Part shown: piece by piece, positions 6,840 to 16,114 of the stretch
Layout of the letters: the number at the start of each line of letters is the position of its first letter
How positions within the stretch are numbered: the first letter of the stretch is position 1
From: Fidelibacterota bacterium
GTDB lineage: Bacteria > Fidelibacterota > Marinisomatia > SCGC-AAA003-L08 > GCA-2689995
Direction: 5' to 3'
Length of the DNA: 34,022 nt
NCBI GenBank assembly: GCA_014381925.1
Contig: JACNKR010000061.1
Location: 1-34,022, forward strand
Program-made: the position numbers and the translations under genes
The notes under the pieces: generated by a model
The model's database searches: none
What the model was told of the DNA's origin: nothing
What the model saw: the letters and a program-made list of their open reading frames with translations, nothing else

Positions 6840-7547
6840 ATGAATGTATTTTTAACGGGAGCAAGTAGTGGAATTGGTGAATATTTAGCATATGAATATT
6901 CAAAACAACATGCCCATATTGGAATAACCGCAAGGCGAATAGATAAATTAGAGCAAATAGCAAAAAAATGCACCACACTTGGCGGTAAGATTTCTTTTTA
7001 TCAATTAGATGTTAATAATCAAGAAGAGTGCAAAAATGTGATTAATAAATTTGTTAATGAAGTGGGTGGAATTGATATTGTCATCGCAAATGCCGGAATT
7101 GGTAACCATGATAATATGAAAACAGGCGATGCAACAATAATAAATAATATTTTACACACAAATATTATTGGATTAACAAATACTATTTACCCTGCAATAC
7201 CACACATGATAAATCAAAAAAGTGGAAATATTGTAATTATAAGTTCAATTGCTAGTTTTTTAAATATTAAATTTCATGGTGGCTATTGTGCTTCTAAAAT
7301 TGCGGTAAAAACATTAGCAAATTGCTGGAGGAAATCTCTCAAAAAACATAATATCAAAATTTCAACTATTATGCCCGGATTTATTAAAAGTGAAATGACT
7401 CAAGATATAAAATTCAAAATGCCATTTATTATGGATACTCAAACCGCTTCTACGAAAATTGTAACCGCAATTAAACAAAATAAATCCAACTATATTTTTC
7501 CGTGGCAATGGCGAATTGTTATTCCAATTATAAGACTATTTTCATAA
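6840..7547 (+). CDS. Short-chain dehydrogenase/reductase
   Basis: A 235-aa classical SDR. The Rossmann cofactor motif TGASSGIG is at residues 6-13, an Arg/Arg pair after beta-2 (TARRID) favours NADP(H), NAG lies at about 83-85, and the catalytic Ser and Y-C-A-S-K are at about 137 and 150-154. The C-terminus ends in a hydrophobic 'WRIVIPIIRLFS', as in membrane-touching SDRs. The substrate cannot be told. First chromosomal gene right of the integrated element; mnmH follows on the same strand after a 20-base gap, but the two have no obvious functional link. Confidence 0.85.
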   Translation: MNVFLTGASSGIGEYLAYEYSKQHAHIGITARRIDKLEQIAKKCTTLGGKISFYQLDVNNQEECKNVINKFVNEVGGIDIVIANAGIGNHDNMKTGDATIINNILHTNIIGLTNTIYPAIPHMINQKSGNIVIISSIASFLNIKFHGGYCASKIAVKTLANCWRKSLKKHNIKISTIMPGFIKSEMTQDIKFKMPFIMDTQTASTKIVTAIKQNKSNYIFPWQWRIVIPIIRLFS

Positions 7548-7567
7548 AAAAATAAACAGAGAATAAA

Positions 7568-8611
7568 ATTAATCTCACCCAAATAATAAAAAATGATATT
7601 CCATTAATTGATGTGAGAGCACCAATTGAATATTTAAAGGGATCATTTCCTTCGAGTATAAATTTACCCATATTAAATAATGATGAACGAAGTCAAGTTG
7701 GAATTACTTATAAAAAAGAAGGGCAAAATTCAGCAATACAACAAGGATATCATCTTGTAAAAGATGAAAAAATCAAAAGAATTCAATCATGGGAAAAATT
7801 TATAAATGAAAATCCGAATACGAACCTCTATTGCATGAGAGGAGGATTAAGGTCGGAAATTGCTAAATCTTGGTTAAATGAAATTGGTATAAATATACCC
7901 ATAATTAATGGTGGATATAAGGCTTTACGAAATGCTTCAATAGAAATTATAAACGATGTTGAAAATGATAATAAAGAATGGATAATTTTAGGAGGGCGAA
8001 CGGGTTCAGGAAAAACTGAAATATTAAAACGACTAACGTCTGCAATTGATTTAGAAGGAATTGCACATCATAGAGGGTCAGCATTTGGTGGATTTTCAAA
8101 TGAGCAACCGACAGTAATAAACTTTGAGAATAAATTAGCTTCAACCTATATAAAACATCAAGGGAATGTTTTATTTTTAGAGGATGAATCTCGACGAATT
8201 GGGAAATTGCCAATCCCTGAAATATGGCATAAAAAAATGCAATTATCAAAAATGGTCATAATTGATTTGCCAATTGAAGAACGAATAAAAAACATTCATT
8301 ATGAATACATATTAAAACCACAGGAATCAGGAATTAATATAGAAACTCTTTTAGAAACTTTTCAAAATTCTTTGTTTAATATAAGAAAACGATTAGGATT
8401 TGACCAGTATTCACAAATCAATATTCAATTACAAAAAGCATTTATTGATTATTCATTTAAATCACATGAAAAATGGATTTATAATTTACTTACTCATTAT
8501 TATGATCCAATGTATGATTATCAGCTTAAATCAAAATTAGATCGATGTATTTTAAAATCTGATAAAACTGGAATTAGTCAATATTTAAAAGAATTAGAAA
8601 AATTGAATTAA
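7568..8611 (+). CDS. mnmH: tRNA 2-selenouridine synthase MnmH (SelU)
   Basis: The enzyme replaces sulfur of 2-thiouridine at wobble position 34 of tRNA by selenium, via a geranylated intermediate, using selenophosphate. An N-terminal rhodanese domain with the active-site loop 'YCMRGGLRSE' (Cys about residue 80 from the GTG) is followed by a P-loop domain with 'GGRTGSGKT'. The first ordinary start is GTG 7613, but this falls inside the conserved rhodanese opening LIDVRAPIE. In frame upstream the sequence reads 'INLTQIIKNDIPLID', as in normal MnmH proteins, back to a stop at 7553-7555, with no ATG, GTG or TTG. I therefore place the coding start at ATT 7568, a rare start; GTG 7613 would give a clipped 332-aa protein. 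Confidence 0.85.
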   Translation: MNLTQIIKNDIPLIDVRAPIEYLKGSFPSSINLPILNNDERSQVGITYKKEGQNSAIQQGYHLVKDEKIKRIQSWEKFINENPNTNLYCMRGGLRSEIAKSWLNEIGINIPIINGGYKALRNASIEIINDVENDNKEWIILGGRTGSGKTEILKRLTSAIDLEGIAHHRGSAFGGFSNEQPTVINFENKLASTYIKHQGNVLFLEDESRRIGKLPIPEIWHKKMQLSKMVIIDLPIEERIKNIHYEYILKPQESGINIETLLETFQNSLFNIRKRLGFDQYSQINIQLQKAFIDYSFKSHEKWIYNLLTHYYDPMYDYQLKSKLDRCILKSDKTGISQYLKELEKLN

Positions 8612-8628
8612 AACATTTTAATTATTCA

Positions 8629-9039
8629 TCATGCATTTTTTCCGCTCACTTTCCAACCTAACCAAGCCATTGGAATATATGCAAACCCAATATCTAAAAT
8701 ATTAAACCACATTGGAGAGGGTAACATAGACACCATTGTAATCCCTCCTAAAATAAAAAAACACCCAATACTAAGTGCATAAATTCGATGTTGATTAACT
8801 GAAATAAATGATGCAATTATCGCACCAATAAATGTTCCAAAAGAATGGGCTAATAATGGAATTACAAATTGAATTGGTTTATACAAATGCATATTCGCCT
8901 TTATACTTTCAATATCATTTGGATTCACACCTTCAGGTAATGGGATTAACCCACCCCCGAATGTAACTATTGCCATATTAACAATCCCACCCAATATTAC
9001 CCCCATAATTACAGCTAAAATATTTCTAAATATTTTCAT
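8629..9039 (-). CDS. Small four-helix membrane protein
   Basis: A 136-aa protein with four predicted membrane helices (about residues 5-28, 56-80, 86-105 and 110-130) and a soluble loop at 33-54 containing PEGVNPND. I know similar small uncharacterised inner-membrane proteins in Bacteroidota but cannot name the family. AAGGG precedes the start. Convergent with mnmH (18-base gap) and 19 bases downstream of the next gene on the same strand, so it may be its cotranscribed partner. Confidence 0.65.
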   Translation of the reverse strand: MKIFRNILAVIMGVILGGIVNMAIVTFGGGLIPLPEGVNPNDIESIKANMHLYKPIQFVIPLLAHSFGTFIGAIIASFISVNQHRIYALSIGCFFILGGITMVSMLPSPMWFNILDIGFAYIPMAWLGWKVSGKNA

Positions 9040-9058
9040 TATATACCCTTTTTTAAAA

Positions 9059-10054
9059 CTATGATTGTAGAATAATATTTACTAATAAAATCACATCTAA
9101 AACATTAACAAGACTATCATCATTTAAATCCGCAATTAAATTAACTTCTGAAGTACCTAATACCATATTTACGGATTGAATAACATCTAATATATTGACA
9201 ATTCCATCTTGATTTATATCTCCTTGTAATAATCCTGAAGGACAATAGTTTCCATCTGGAGCTAATTGAGGTAATTTATATTCTGGATTATTTACAATTT
9301 CGAACATCGCAATATCCGTTGATTCAAATAATTCTGGACTGCATGGCTCCCATTCATTATTAATTCCATTACAGGTTTGAGGATCATTTAAAATCCCCAT
9401 ATCTGTTACAATACACCAATATAAATATTCCATCGCCATACATTCATAATCACATGTATAATCATCATAATGATACCACGCTTCTTCAGGATAATTATTC
9501 GGTATATTAATAAATTGTCCACCTCTTGCAATATCCATAGCATCTGACATCAATGAAGAATTAGGTGCTAACCCAAATGCTTCAGGATAAACTTCTAATT
9601 GTCCACATGTATTTATTGTATGTAAAACCTCTTCTACAGTTGCATCATCTCCCCAATGTCCTGGCTGTGATGGATCAATTTCATTTCGGTATAATACCGC
9701 ACCTAAACATCCATTGTAGTAATCAAATACATTGTCTTGCCCATTAGACCATTCCGAATTAAATATAGGCATCATAGTATTTAAGGCAATTAAAGATGCT
9801 TCAACATCAGGGTCATCAATAATTCCATCTTCATTATTATCTAATAATTCTGCAGAAACTGACGCAACATGTAGCAGTTTTTCATCAGAAATTTGAGATT
9901 CACCATATACTTTAAAACAGTCTAATACATTGACAAATTTTGTAAAACTACTCAAAGCAATATCATTTGAAGCATTTATTTCAACTTCAAAACATACTTC
10001 ATTTTGAGAAAACACAACTAATGGAAATAATAAACCAATTAATAATTTACTCAT
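9059..10054 (-). CDS. Secreted protein with C-terminal dockerin-like module
   Basis: A 331-aa exported protein. Residues 1-16 are a signal peptide ending in VVFSQ. The main domain (about 20-265) is Cys-bearing and acidic, with a 'LLDNNEDGIIDDPDVE' calcium-loop-like segment near 72-87 and 'ATVEEVLHTINTCG' near 138-151, a helix whose Glu and His could bind metal; this is reminiscent of secreted zinc peptidase helices but no HExxH is present, so I do not call it a protease. The end (about 273-331) is a two-repeat dockerin: GDINQDGIVNILDVIQ and ADLNDDSLVNVLDVIL. There is no type IX sorting tail. Strong ribosome binding site AAAGG. Function unknown; likely extracellular. Confidence 0.72.
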   Translation of the reverse strand: MSKLLIGLLFPLVVFSQNEVCFEVEINASNDIALSSFTKFVNVLDCFKVYGESQISDEKLLHVASVSAELLDNNEDGIIDDPDVEASLIALNTMMPIFNSEWSNGQDNVFDYYNGCLGAVLYRNEIDPSQPGHWGDDATVEEVLHTINTCGQLEVYPEAFGLAPNSSLMSDAMDIARGGQFINIPNNYPEEAWYHYDDYTCDYECMAMEYLYWCIVTDMGILNDPQTCNGINNEWEPCSPELFESTDIAMFEIVNNPEYKLPQLAPDGNYCPSGLLQGDINQDGIVNILDVIQSVNMVLGTSEVNLIADLNDDSLVNVLDVILLVNIILQS

Positions 10055-10125
10055 TTTCTTACCTTTTCTTTTTTAAAATTAATAATTATTCAACAAATCT
10101 AAAATTACATTTCGTTATAAATAAA

Positions 10126-11367
10126 TTATTTTGCAGATAATATTTTTCCTTTTACTTCACCAAAACCAACTCTATAGCCCTTTCCCTGAGCATAACCTGT
10201 CATAATTATTTCATCATTATCCTGAATAAATTTTCTTTTCTCACCATTTGATAATTGTATTGGCATTGTTCCCTTCCACGCTAATTCTAACATGGAACCA
10301 TAAGAATCAGATTCTTCACCACTTATTGTCCCGCTTGCAAACATATCTCCAGGATTCATATTGCAACCGGTGATTGTATGATGAGCTAATTGTTGTGCAA
10401 GATTCCAATACATATATTTATAATTAGAATTACAAATTGTCTCGGGGTTCTCCATTTTTTCAGTTTTAATTTGTACTTCTAATTTCATATCAAAAGTCCA
10501 TTTATCATTACTTTGTAAATAGGGTAATGGAGTTGGATTCTCCTGAATTGGATTTTCAATTCTAAATTCATCTAATGCTTCAAAAGGAATAATCCATGGT
10601 GAAATAGAAGTTGCAAGATTTTTGGCTAAAAAAGGCCCCAATGGGACATATTCCCATTTTTGAATATCTCTCGCACTCCAATCATTTACTAATACTAAAC
10701 CAAATAAATGTTCACTTGCATTTTCAATCGAAATCGGTTCACCTAAATTATTCCCAGTACCGACAAAACAACCCATTTCCAGCTCAAAATCCATTAACCT
10801 ACATGGCCCAAATACAGGATTATCTGACCCCAGTGGCATTGTTTGTCCGTTTGGTCTGTGAATATCGGTTCCACTCACTACAATCGAACTTGACCTTCCA
10901 TGATAACCAACAGGTAAATGAAGCCAATTTGGTAATAATGCATTTTCGGGATCTCTAAACATTGCACCCACATTTGTAGCATGGTTTTTAGACGAATAAA
11001 AATCCGTATAATCTCCAATATTTGCAGGGATATGCATCGTAACATCTAATTGTTTATAAAATACTTTTTCTCTTAATATTGAATTATCTCTTAAAGTCGG
11101 GTTTGTATCCATCAATAATTCTTGAACTTGAGATCTTACATTAGACCATTCTTTTTTTCCACCACTCATAAAAGAATTTAAAGTTGAATTGCTAAAATAA
11201 TTTGAATTTAATAATCCCTCTTTTTCAAGTTGAGCTAAATCTAAAACAAATTCTCCTATTGCAATTCCTGCTCTCTTTTTTGAATTTTCATGACTACTAA
11301 AAATCCCATAGGGTAAGTTTTGAATTGGAAAATGGCTATCTTCTTTATATTCTATAAATGATTTCAT
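10126..11367 (-). CDS. fahA: Fumarylacetoacetase
   Basis: A 413-aa enzyme that cleaves fumarylacetoacetate to fumarate and acetoacetate, the last step of tyrosine/homogentisate breakdown. Residues known from mammalian FAH are all in place with a constant offset: D122 and H129 (DYTDFYSSKNHATNVG), E195 and E197 (DFELEM), D229 (NDWSARD), plus PVGYHGR near 152-158. Length is usual for the family. Its ATG overlaps the stop of the upstream gene by one base (TAATG), so the two are translationally coupled. The other tyrosine-breakdown genes are not in this window. Confidence 0.95.
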   Translation of the reverse strand: MKSFIEYKEDSHFPIQNLPYGIFSSHENSKKRAGIAIGEFVLDLAQLEKEGLLNSNYFSNSTLNSFMSGGKKEWSNVRSQVQELLMDTNPTLRDNSILREKVFYKQLDVTMHIPANIGDYTDFYSSKNHATNVGAMFRDPENALLPNWLHLPVGYHGRSSSIVVSGTDIHRPNGQTMPLGSDNPVFGPCRLMDFELEMGCFVGTGNNLGEPISIENASEHLFGLVLVNDWSARDIQKWEYVPLGPFLAKNLATSISPWIIPFEALDEFRIENPIQENPTPLPYLQSNDKWTFDMKLEVQIKTEKMENPETICNSNYKYMYWNLAQQLAHHTITGCNMNPGDMFASGTISGEESDSYGSMLELAWKGTMPIQLSNGEKRKFIQDNDEIIMTGYAQGKGYRVGFGEVKGKILSAK

Positions 11368-12284
11368 TAAAATATTCCTAATTTTGTTAAATCTTCTCGT
11401 GGTTCATTAAAACTACAACTTCCATATGATATAAAATCATTTTCTCGAAATTGTATTATTTCTTTATTTGATAAATTATATTTCTTCCAAGATAATCCTT
11501 CTTCTTTAAACTTAAAATTATTTGATGATTGATCGATTAATACTTCAATTAATTCTACATGATTAAATCTATATTTCTTTGCAAGCATTCCACCGATAAA
11601 TATATTAAAAAAACCAAACATTTTAGTTTGAATAGAGTCATTATAATGCCGAACGGGATGATGTAAACCTGCAGTAAATTTCAATGAAATATTATTTTGA
11701 ATACATATAATAATTGTTTCAGCAATATTTTCTGGAGAAGGAAACATATATGGTTCAACTCCCCCACATCTTAATTTAAACCCAAAATTTGAATTGTGAT
11801 TAAAATTAAATTCCGTAATTATTTCAATAGACTTAATCATTTTATCAATCCAATTTTCTTGAGTGGGTAATTCAAAAAAAGATGCCATATTTAATTGGTT
11901 TTTATTTTGTACCTCATTTGTTTTTTCTAATATAGTATGAAAAGAATGAATATCTAATATTTTTGATTCTAATCCTGAAAATTCAACCTTTTCACCAAAT
12001 TTATCTTTAAACAGAAATAATTGATCAATATCAAGATCTAAATCATTCGATAATAATGATAATTTTAATGGAAAATTTTGGCTAAACCCATCCATCATTT
12101 TTTCAGTAATATTATTTAGATTACTTAATGGAAGTATAAATTGGGATAACATCCATTTATCCAAGCATTTTATATCATTATTATAATTATTAAGTGCGAG
12201 TTTTAATTGCAATTTTGCAGGCGGAAAAAGTCCCGCATAATCAATTAATTTTGTTAAAAATAATTTTAAAGAATTTGCTATCAT
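11367..12284 (-). CDS. Uncharacterised partner of fumarylacetoacetase
   Basis: A 305-aa cytoplasmic protein with a conserved-looking opening 'LIDYAGLFPPAKLQLKLAL' at about residues 12-30, 'WMLSQFILPLSNL' at 44-56, and 'KLRCGG...FPSPENIAETI' plus 'LKFTAGLHHPVRHY' in the second half. The latter His-rich stretch, together with a barrel-like alternation, could form an active site, but I cannot assign an enzyme. I have the impression that proteins opening with this DYAGLFPPA motif recur beside aromatic-degradation genes in several phyla. Coupling to fahA by a TAATG overlap indicates a joint role in tyrosine or related aromatic breakdown. Confidence 0.65.
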   Translation of the reverse strand: MIANSLKLFLTKLIDYAGLFPPAKLQLKLALNNYNNDIKCLDKWMLSQFILPLSNLNNITEKMMDGFSQNFPLKLSLLSNDLDLDIDQLFLFKDKFGEKVEFSGLESKILDIHSFHTILEKTNEVQNKNQLNMASFFELPTQENWIDKMIKSIEIITEFNFNHNSNFGFKLRCGGVEPYMFPSPENIAETIIICIQNNISLKFTAGLHHPVRHYNDSIQTKMFGFFNIFIGGMLAKKYRFNHVELIEVLIDQSSNNFKFKEEGLSWKKYNLSNKEIIQFRENDFISYGSCSFNEPREDLTKLGIF

Positions 12285-12373
12285 TATTATTAATTTAATC
12301 GTTATTCAGAAGCTATATTTTACAATTATTTACCCTCTTTATATATCAATAAAGTGAAAGAATTTGAAACATT

Positions 12374-12970
12374 ATGAAATTACCAGTAGAAAATTTAATA
12401 AAATTAGATAATCGATTTGAAAAAATTATTGATAAATTTGGAATCATTAAACTCGAAAAAAAATCTAATCCATTTGAAGAATTAGTGAAAGCAATTATAT
12501 ATCAACAATTAAGTGGAAAAGCAGCATCTACAATCTATAATCGATTCCTTGAAATATATAAAAATAATCATCCCACAACTACCGAATTAATGAATACCGA
12601 ACATCAAAAATTAAGAAGTGTTGGTTTATCAAATCGTAAAGCAGAGTATATTAAATCGATCGCTGAGTTTTTCAATGTAAATTCGTATAATTTAAATGAT
12701 TTTTCTAAAATGAAAAATGATGATATTTTCAATAAATTAATAAATATAAGGGGTGTTGGTCCTTGGACAATTGATATGTTTTTAATTTTCACTCTACATC
12801 GACTTGATATATTCCCATCACTTGATTTAGGAGTGCAAAAAGGATTTTCAATCTTTTATAATTCAAAAAAATTATATTCCCCCAAATCTATGTTAAAAGA
12901 AGCTAATAAATGGCGTCCATATCGCTCAATCGCCTCTCATTATTTTTGGAAAATAGCAGATGATAAATAA
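12374..12970 (+). CDS. DNA-3-methyladenine glycosylase II (AlkA-like, HhH-GPD)
   Basis: A 198-aa base-excision glycosylase. 'AIIYQQLSGKAASTIYNRF' at about 39-56 opens the HhH-GPD fold; the helix-hairpin-helix is 'LINIRGVGPWTIDMF' at about 121-135; the catalytic Asp is in 'FPSLDLGVQKGF' at about 152; 'WRPYRSIASHYFW' closes the domain. It removes alkylated purines from DNA, leaving an abasic site. It lacks the N-terminal domain of E. coli AlkA, like the short yeast Mag1 type. Divergent from the fumarylacetoacetase pair with an 89-base gap. Confidence 0.9.
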   Translation: MKLPVENLIKLDNRFEKIIDKFGIIKLEKKSNPFEELVKAIIYQQLSGKAASTIYNRFLEIYKNNHPTTTELMNTEHQKLRSVGLSNRKAEYIKSIAEFFNVNSYNLNDFSKMKNDDIFNKLINIRGVGPWTIDMFLIFTLHRLDIFPSLDLGVQKGFSIFYNSKKLYSPKSMLKEANKWRPYRSIASHYFWKIADDK

Positions 12971-13045
12971 ATCTCATTTTTATTAATTTAATTGGTTGAA
13001 ATTTAACTTCCTTATTAATTTTAACACTATGATTTTAACTTAAAT

Positions 13046-13945
13046 TTAATAATTTGTTCGACCTATTTTTGTTAAAGTTTCAGATAATTCCCAAAGTTTT
13101 TTTGCTGTAAATTTATCTTTTGATTTTTTAGAAGAATCTACTTTTTGTGGACTCCCCCATATTTCAAGTATTTTTGGTCCAATAAAATCACCTCCTTTTA
13201 TACTATTATCAGTCGCAGCAAATAGTGTAGGTAATGCTCCCATTTCTGGTTTTTGGGCAATAAAGGGACTTAACATTTTAAAACTAAATTTATATTTTTG
13301 TAAATTTGTAGCAGTCCACCCCGGATGAGAAGCTACTGAAATTGTATCAATATTATTCTCTTTTAATTTCAAATCTAATTCGAATGTAAAAAGTAAATTG
13401 GCTAATTTACTTTGTTGATAAGCTTTTACAGGATGATATTTTCTCCCAGAATTTATATCTTCAAAATTTATTTTTCCAAGTCGGTGATATAAACTACTTA
13501 CAGTAACTACTCTCGACTTTGGAGTTTTTGAAATTAAACCCATTAATAAATTTGTGAGTGTAAAATGTCCAAAATGATTTGTGCCAATTTGCATTTCAAA
13601 TCCATCTTTAGTGTACATTTTAGGGCACATCATAATTCCTGCATTATTTACTAATATATCTAATTGACTATTTTCAGATGTAAAATTATCTACAAAGTCA
13701 TGAATTGAAGATAAATCGGCTAAATCTAATTTTAGAAAATGTACATCTGAATGTTGGAATTCTAATTTCACTTTATTTTTGGCATAATTACCCCAAAATT
13801 CATTTCGACAAGCGAAATATACTCTTGCCCCTTTTGATGCTAATACCTTTGCTGATTCAAAACCAATTCCACTATTTGCTCCAGTAACTATTACTGTTTT
13901 TCCATTTAAATCATTAATTTGATTTATTGTCCAGTTATTTTTCAT
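13046..13945 (-). CDS. SDR oxidoreductase, retinol-dehydrogenase-like
   Basis: A 299-aa SDR with TGANSGIG at about 18-25, 'ACRNEFWGNYAKNKV' after beta-2 (an Arg for NADP binding), NNAGIMMCPK near 101, catalytic Ser in 'TVSSLYHRLG' and Y-Q-Q-S-K at about 170-174. The long form with 'HFGHFTLTNLL' is that of the retinol dehydrogenase/WW-oxidoreductase-like group, which oxidises or reduces hydrophobic alcohols and aldehydes; the bacterial substrates are mostly unknown. Convergent with the glycosylase gene and divergent from the nitrogen block. Confidence 0.85.
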   Translation of the reverse strand: MKNNWTINQINDLNGKTVIVTGANSGIGFESAKVLASKGARVYFACRNEFWGNYAKNKVKLEFQHSDVHFLKLDLADLSSIHDFVDNFTSENSQLDILVNNAGIMMCPKMYTKDGFEMQIGTNHFGHFTLTNLLMGLISKTPKSRVVTVSSLYHRLGKINFEDINSGRKYHPVKAYQQSKLANLLFTFELDLKLKENNIDTISVASHPGWTATNLQKYKFSFKMLSPFIAQKPEMGALPTLFAATDNSIKGGDFIGPKILEIWGSPQKVDSSKKSKDKFTAKKLWELSETLTKIGRTNY

Positions 13946-14176
13946 AGGTATAATTTAAAAAGAAATTTTATTGTGATTTAATCTATCATTAATAAAATCA
14001 TATAAATTAGAAATTGCATAAAAAATTCAGTATTTATTTAGGCATAACAATATATATCTTAATAATTTATTGAATTTGCGCAGAACGTATTTATTATTTG
14101 TTTTATATTTACAATAATACCTTATATTATATCGTTCAGCAATTCAGCTAACTAAATAAATTAAGGAATCAATTAA

Positions 14177-14803
14177 ATGAACTTAAAAAATGTAATATTA
14201 TTATTATACATTCCATTAGCATTTATAAATGCAAGAGAATATAATTTATCAGCAGATTTATATAATCGATATGTATGGCGTGGAACTGATTTTGGAAATA
14301 CCGCAACTGTTCAACCAAGTATTGAAACAACATTTGGGCAAGTTACAATTGGAGCGTGGGGAGCTTGGGCTTTAAATGGTGCTGAGGGTGGAAATGAATG
14401 TGACCTTTATGCTACAACAACATTTGGGACTGTTTCATTAACTTTAACAGACTACTTCTTTCCTATTTACTCATCTCTTGATTCACTTTATAATGGAGAT
14501 GGATTATTCAAATTTTCAGGAGAAACATCGACACATATATTTGAATTAAGTGCAAGTACAGATATTGGACCAGTCTCTATTCTAACGGCAACAAATTTAA
14601 GTGGTGATACTGACAAATCGTCTTATTTAGAATTATCTTATGGTAGTTTTTCTGTTGGTTTTGGTAATGGATTTTATTCTCTTGATGGAAAATTCAAACC
14701 AGTAAGTATTGGAATTTCAGCAAGTAGGGATAATTTTTCAGCTTCTTATATCATTAACCCAGACCAGGAGACTTCATTTCTTGTGTTTGGAATTACACTT
14801 TAA
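14177..14803 (+). CDS. Outer-membrane porin-like beta-barrel linked to ammonium transport
   Basis: A 208-aa protein with a signal peptide (about 1-20, ending INAR) and then alternating beta strands through to a C-terminal 'ETSFLVFGITL' ending in an aromatic-hydrophobic strand, as in outer-membrane barrels. The 'LSADLYNRYVWRGTDFGNTATVQPSI' opening matches the TorF/Gcw_chp putative porin group. It starts an operon-like run: amt begins 15 bases after its stop and PII after that. The likely role is passive entry of ammonium or other small solutes across the outer membrane; substrate is inferred from position. AAGGA lies before ATG. Confidence 0.75.
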   Translation: MNLKNVILLLYIPLAFINAREYNLSADLYNRYVWRGTDFGNTATVQPSIETTFGQVTIGAWGAWALNGAEGGNECDLYATTTFGTVSLTLTDYFFPIYSSLDSLYNGDGLFKFSGETSTHIFELSASTDIGPVSILTATNLSGDTDKSSYLELSYGSFSVGFGNGFYSLDGKFKPVSIGISASRDNFSASYIINPDQETSFLVFGITL

Positions 14804-14818
14804 AATAAGGAAAAATAA

Positions 14819-16105
14819 ATGAAATTAATTATAATTTTCTTTTTAACATCGTTTGTATTTTCAGGTGAAAATACATCTATCTCAGAAGAAATGTTTACAA
14901 TCAATAATACATGGATGCTAATTTCAGCATTTCTTGTGTTTATAATGCATTTAGGGTTTGCAACTTTAGAATCAGGATTAACTCGAGCAAAAAATACAGT
15001 AAATATTTTATTTAAAAATGTAAGTATCGTAGCAATTGGAATTTTAACCTATGCAATCTGTGGATTTAATTTAATGTATCCAGGAACCTTTAATGGTATA
15101 TTTGGATTTGCTGGATTTGGTATAGATTCTCCTTCAGGTGTAGATGGATTAATAAATTATGCAAATGGAGCTTATTCCTATTATACAGATTTTATATTTC
15201 AGGCAATGTTTGCTGCGACGGCAGCAACAATAGTTTCTGGCGCAGTTGCTGAACGAATTAAATTGAGTAGCTTTTTAATATTCTCAACTTTTTATGTTGC
15301 AATTGTTTACCCAATTGTTGGTTCTTGGACATGGGGTGCAGGCTGGTTAGATACAATGAATTTCCACGATTTTGCTGGTTCAACTTTAGTACATAGTGTT
15401 GGTGGTTGGGCAGCATTAATTGGTGCAATAATGGTTGGTCCACGCTTAGGAAAATACTCAAAAAATGGAACTATAAAACCAATACTTGGCCATAATATGC
15501 CGTTAGCTACAATAGGCGTGTTTTTACTATGGTTTGGATGGTATGGATTTAATGGTGGTTCTGTTTTATCTGCTGATCCAGAAGGAGTTTCATTTGTATT
15601 TGTTACCACCACTTTAGCAGGTGCATCAGGCGTTATTGGAGCGATGATAACTTCTTGGATTATCTCAAAAAAACCAGATTTATCAATGATATTAAATGGT
15701 TCGCTTGCAGGATTAGTCGGAATAACAGCAGGGGCAGATATTATTATGCCAATATATTCTGTTATTATTGGATTTATAGCAGGTATAATTGTTGTGTTAA
15801 CTGTAATTCAATTAGATAAATTAAAAATTGATGACCCCGTTGGAGCAATTTCCGTCCACTTAGCATGTGGGATTTGGGGTACATTAGCAGTTGGAATTTT
15901 CTCACCAGATTTTTCAATTACAACTCAATTATTAGGTGTTGTTTCCTATGGTGTATTTTGTATGCTTTCCGCATTAATAATATTTTCAATAATTAAATTT
16001 ACCATTGGACTAAGAGTTTCTGAAGAAGAGGAAATAATTGGATTAGATATTGGCGAACATGAAATGGAATCTTATGCTGGATTCCAAATATTTACAGTAG
16101 AATAG
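14819..16105 (+). CDS. amt: Ammonium transporter Amt
   Basis: A 428-aa transporter with a cleavable-looking N-terminal segment (about 1-16, VFSGEN) and eleven membrane helices. Family marks: 'LGFATLESGLTRAKN' near 42-56, 'DFAGSTLVHSVGGWAALIGA' near 184-203 holding the first pore His, and 'DPVGAISVHLACGIWGTL' near 340-357 holding the second. The C-terminal cytoplasmic tail 'LDIGEHEMESYAGF' is the part that PII proteins contact. It brings ammonium into the cell. Ribosome binding site AAGGA; PII gene starts nine bases after the stop. Confidence 0.95.
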   Translation: MKLIIIFFLTSFVFSGENTSISEEMFTINNTWMLISAFLVFIMHLGFATLESGLTRAKNTVNILFKNVSIVAIGILTYAICGFNLMYPGTFNGIFGFAGFGIDSPSGVDGLINYANGAYSYYTDFIFQAMFAATAATIVSGAVAERIKLSSFLIFSTFYVAIVYPIVGSWTWGAGWLDTMNFHDFAGSTLVHSVGGWAALIGAIMVGPRLGKYSKNGTIKPILGHNMPLATIGVFLLWFGWYGFNGGSVLSADPEGVSFVFVTTTLAGASGVIGAMITSWIISKKPDLSMILNGSLAGLVGITAGADIIMPIYSVIIGFIAGIIVVLTVIQLDKLKIDDPVGAISVHLACGIWGTLAVGIFSPDFSITTQLLGVVSYGVFCMLSALIIFSIIKFTIGLRVSEEEEIIGLDIGEHEMESYAGFQIFTVE

Positions 16106-16114
16106 GAGAAAAAA

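Noticed and set aside
9059..10054. Cellulosome part because of the dockerin
   Set aside because: No cohesin or glycoside hydrolase domain is visible in the window; dockerin-like ends on varied secreted proteins are common in this lineage.
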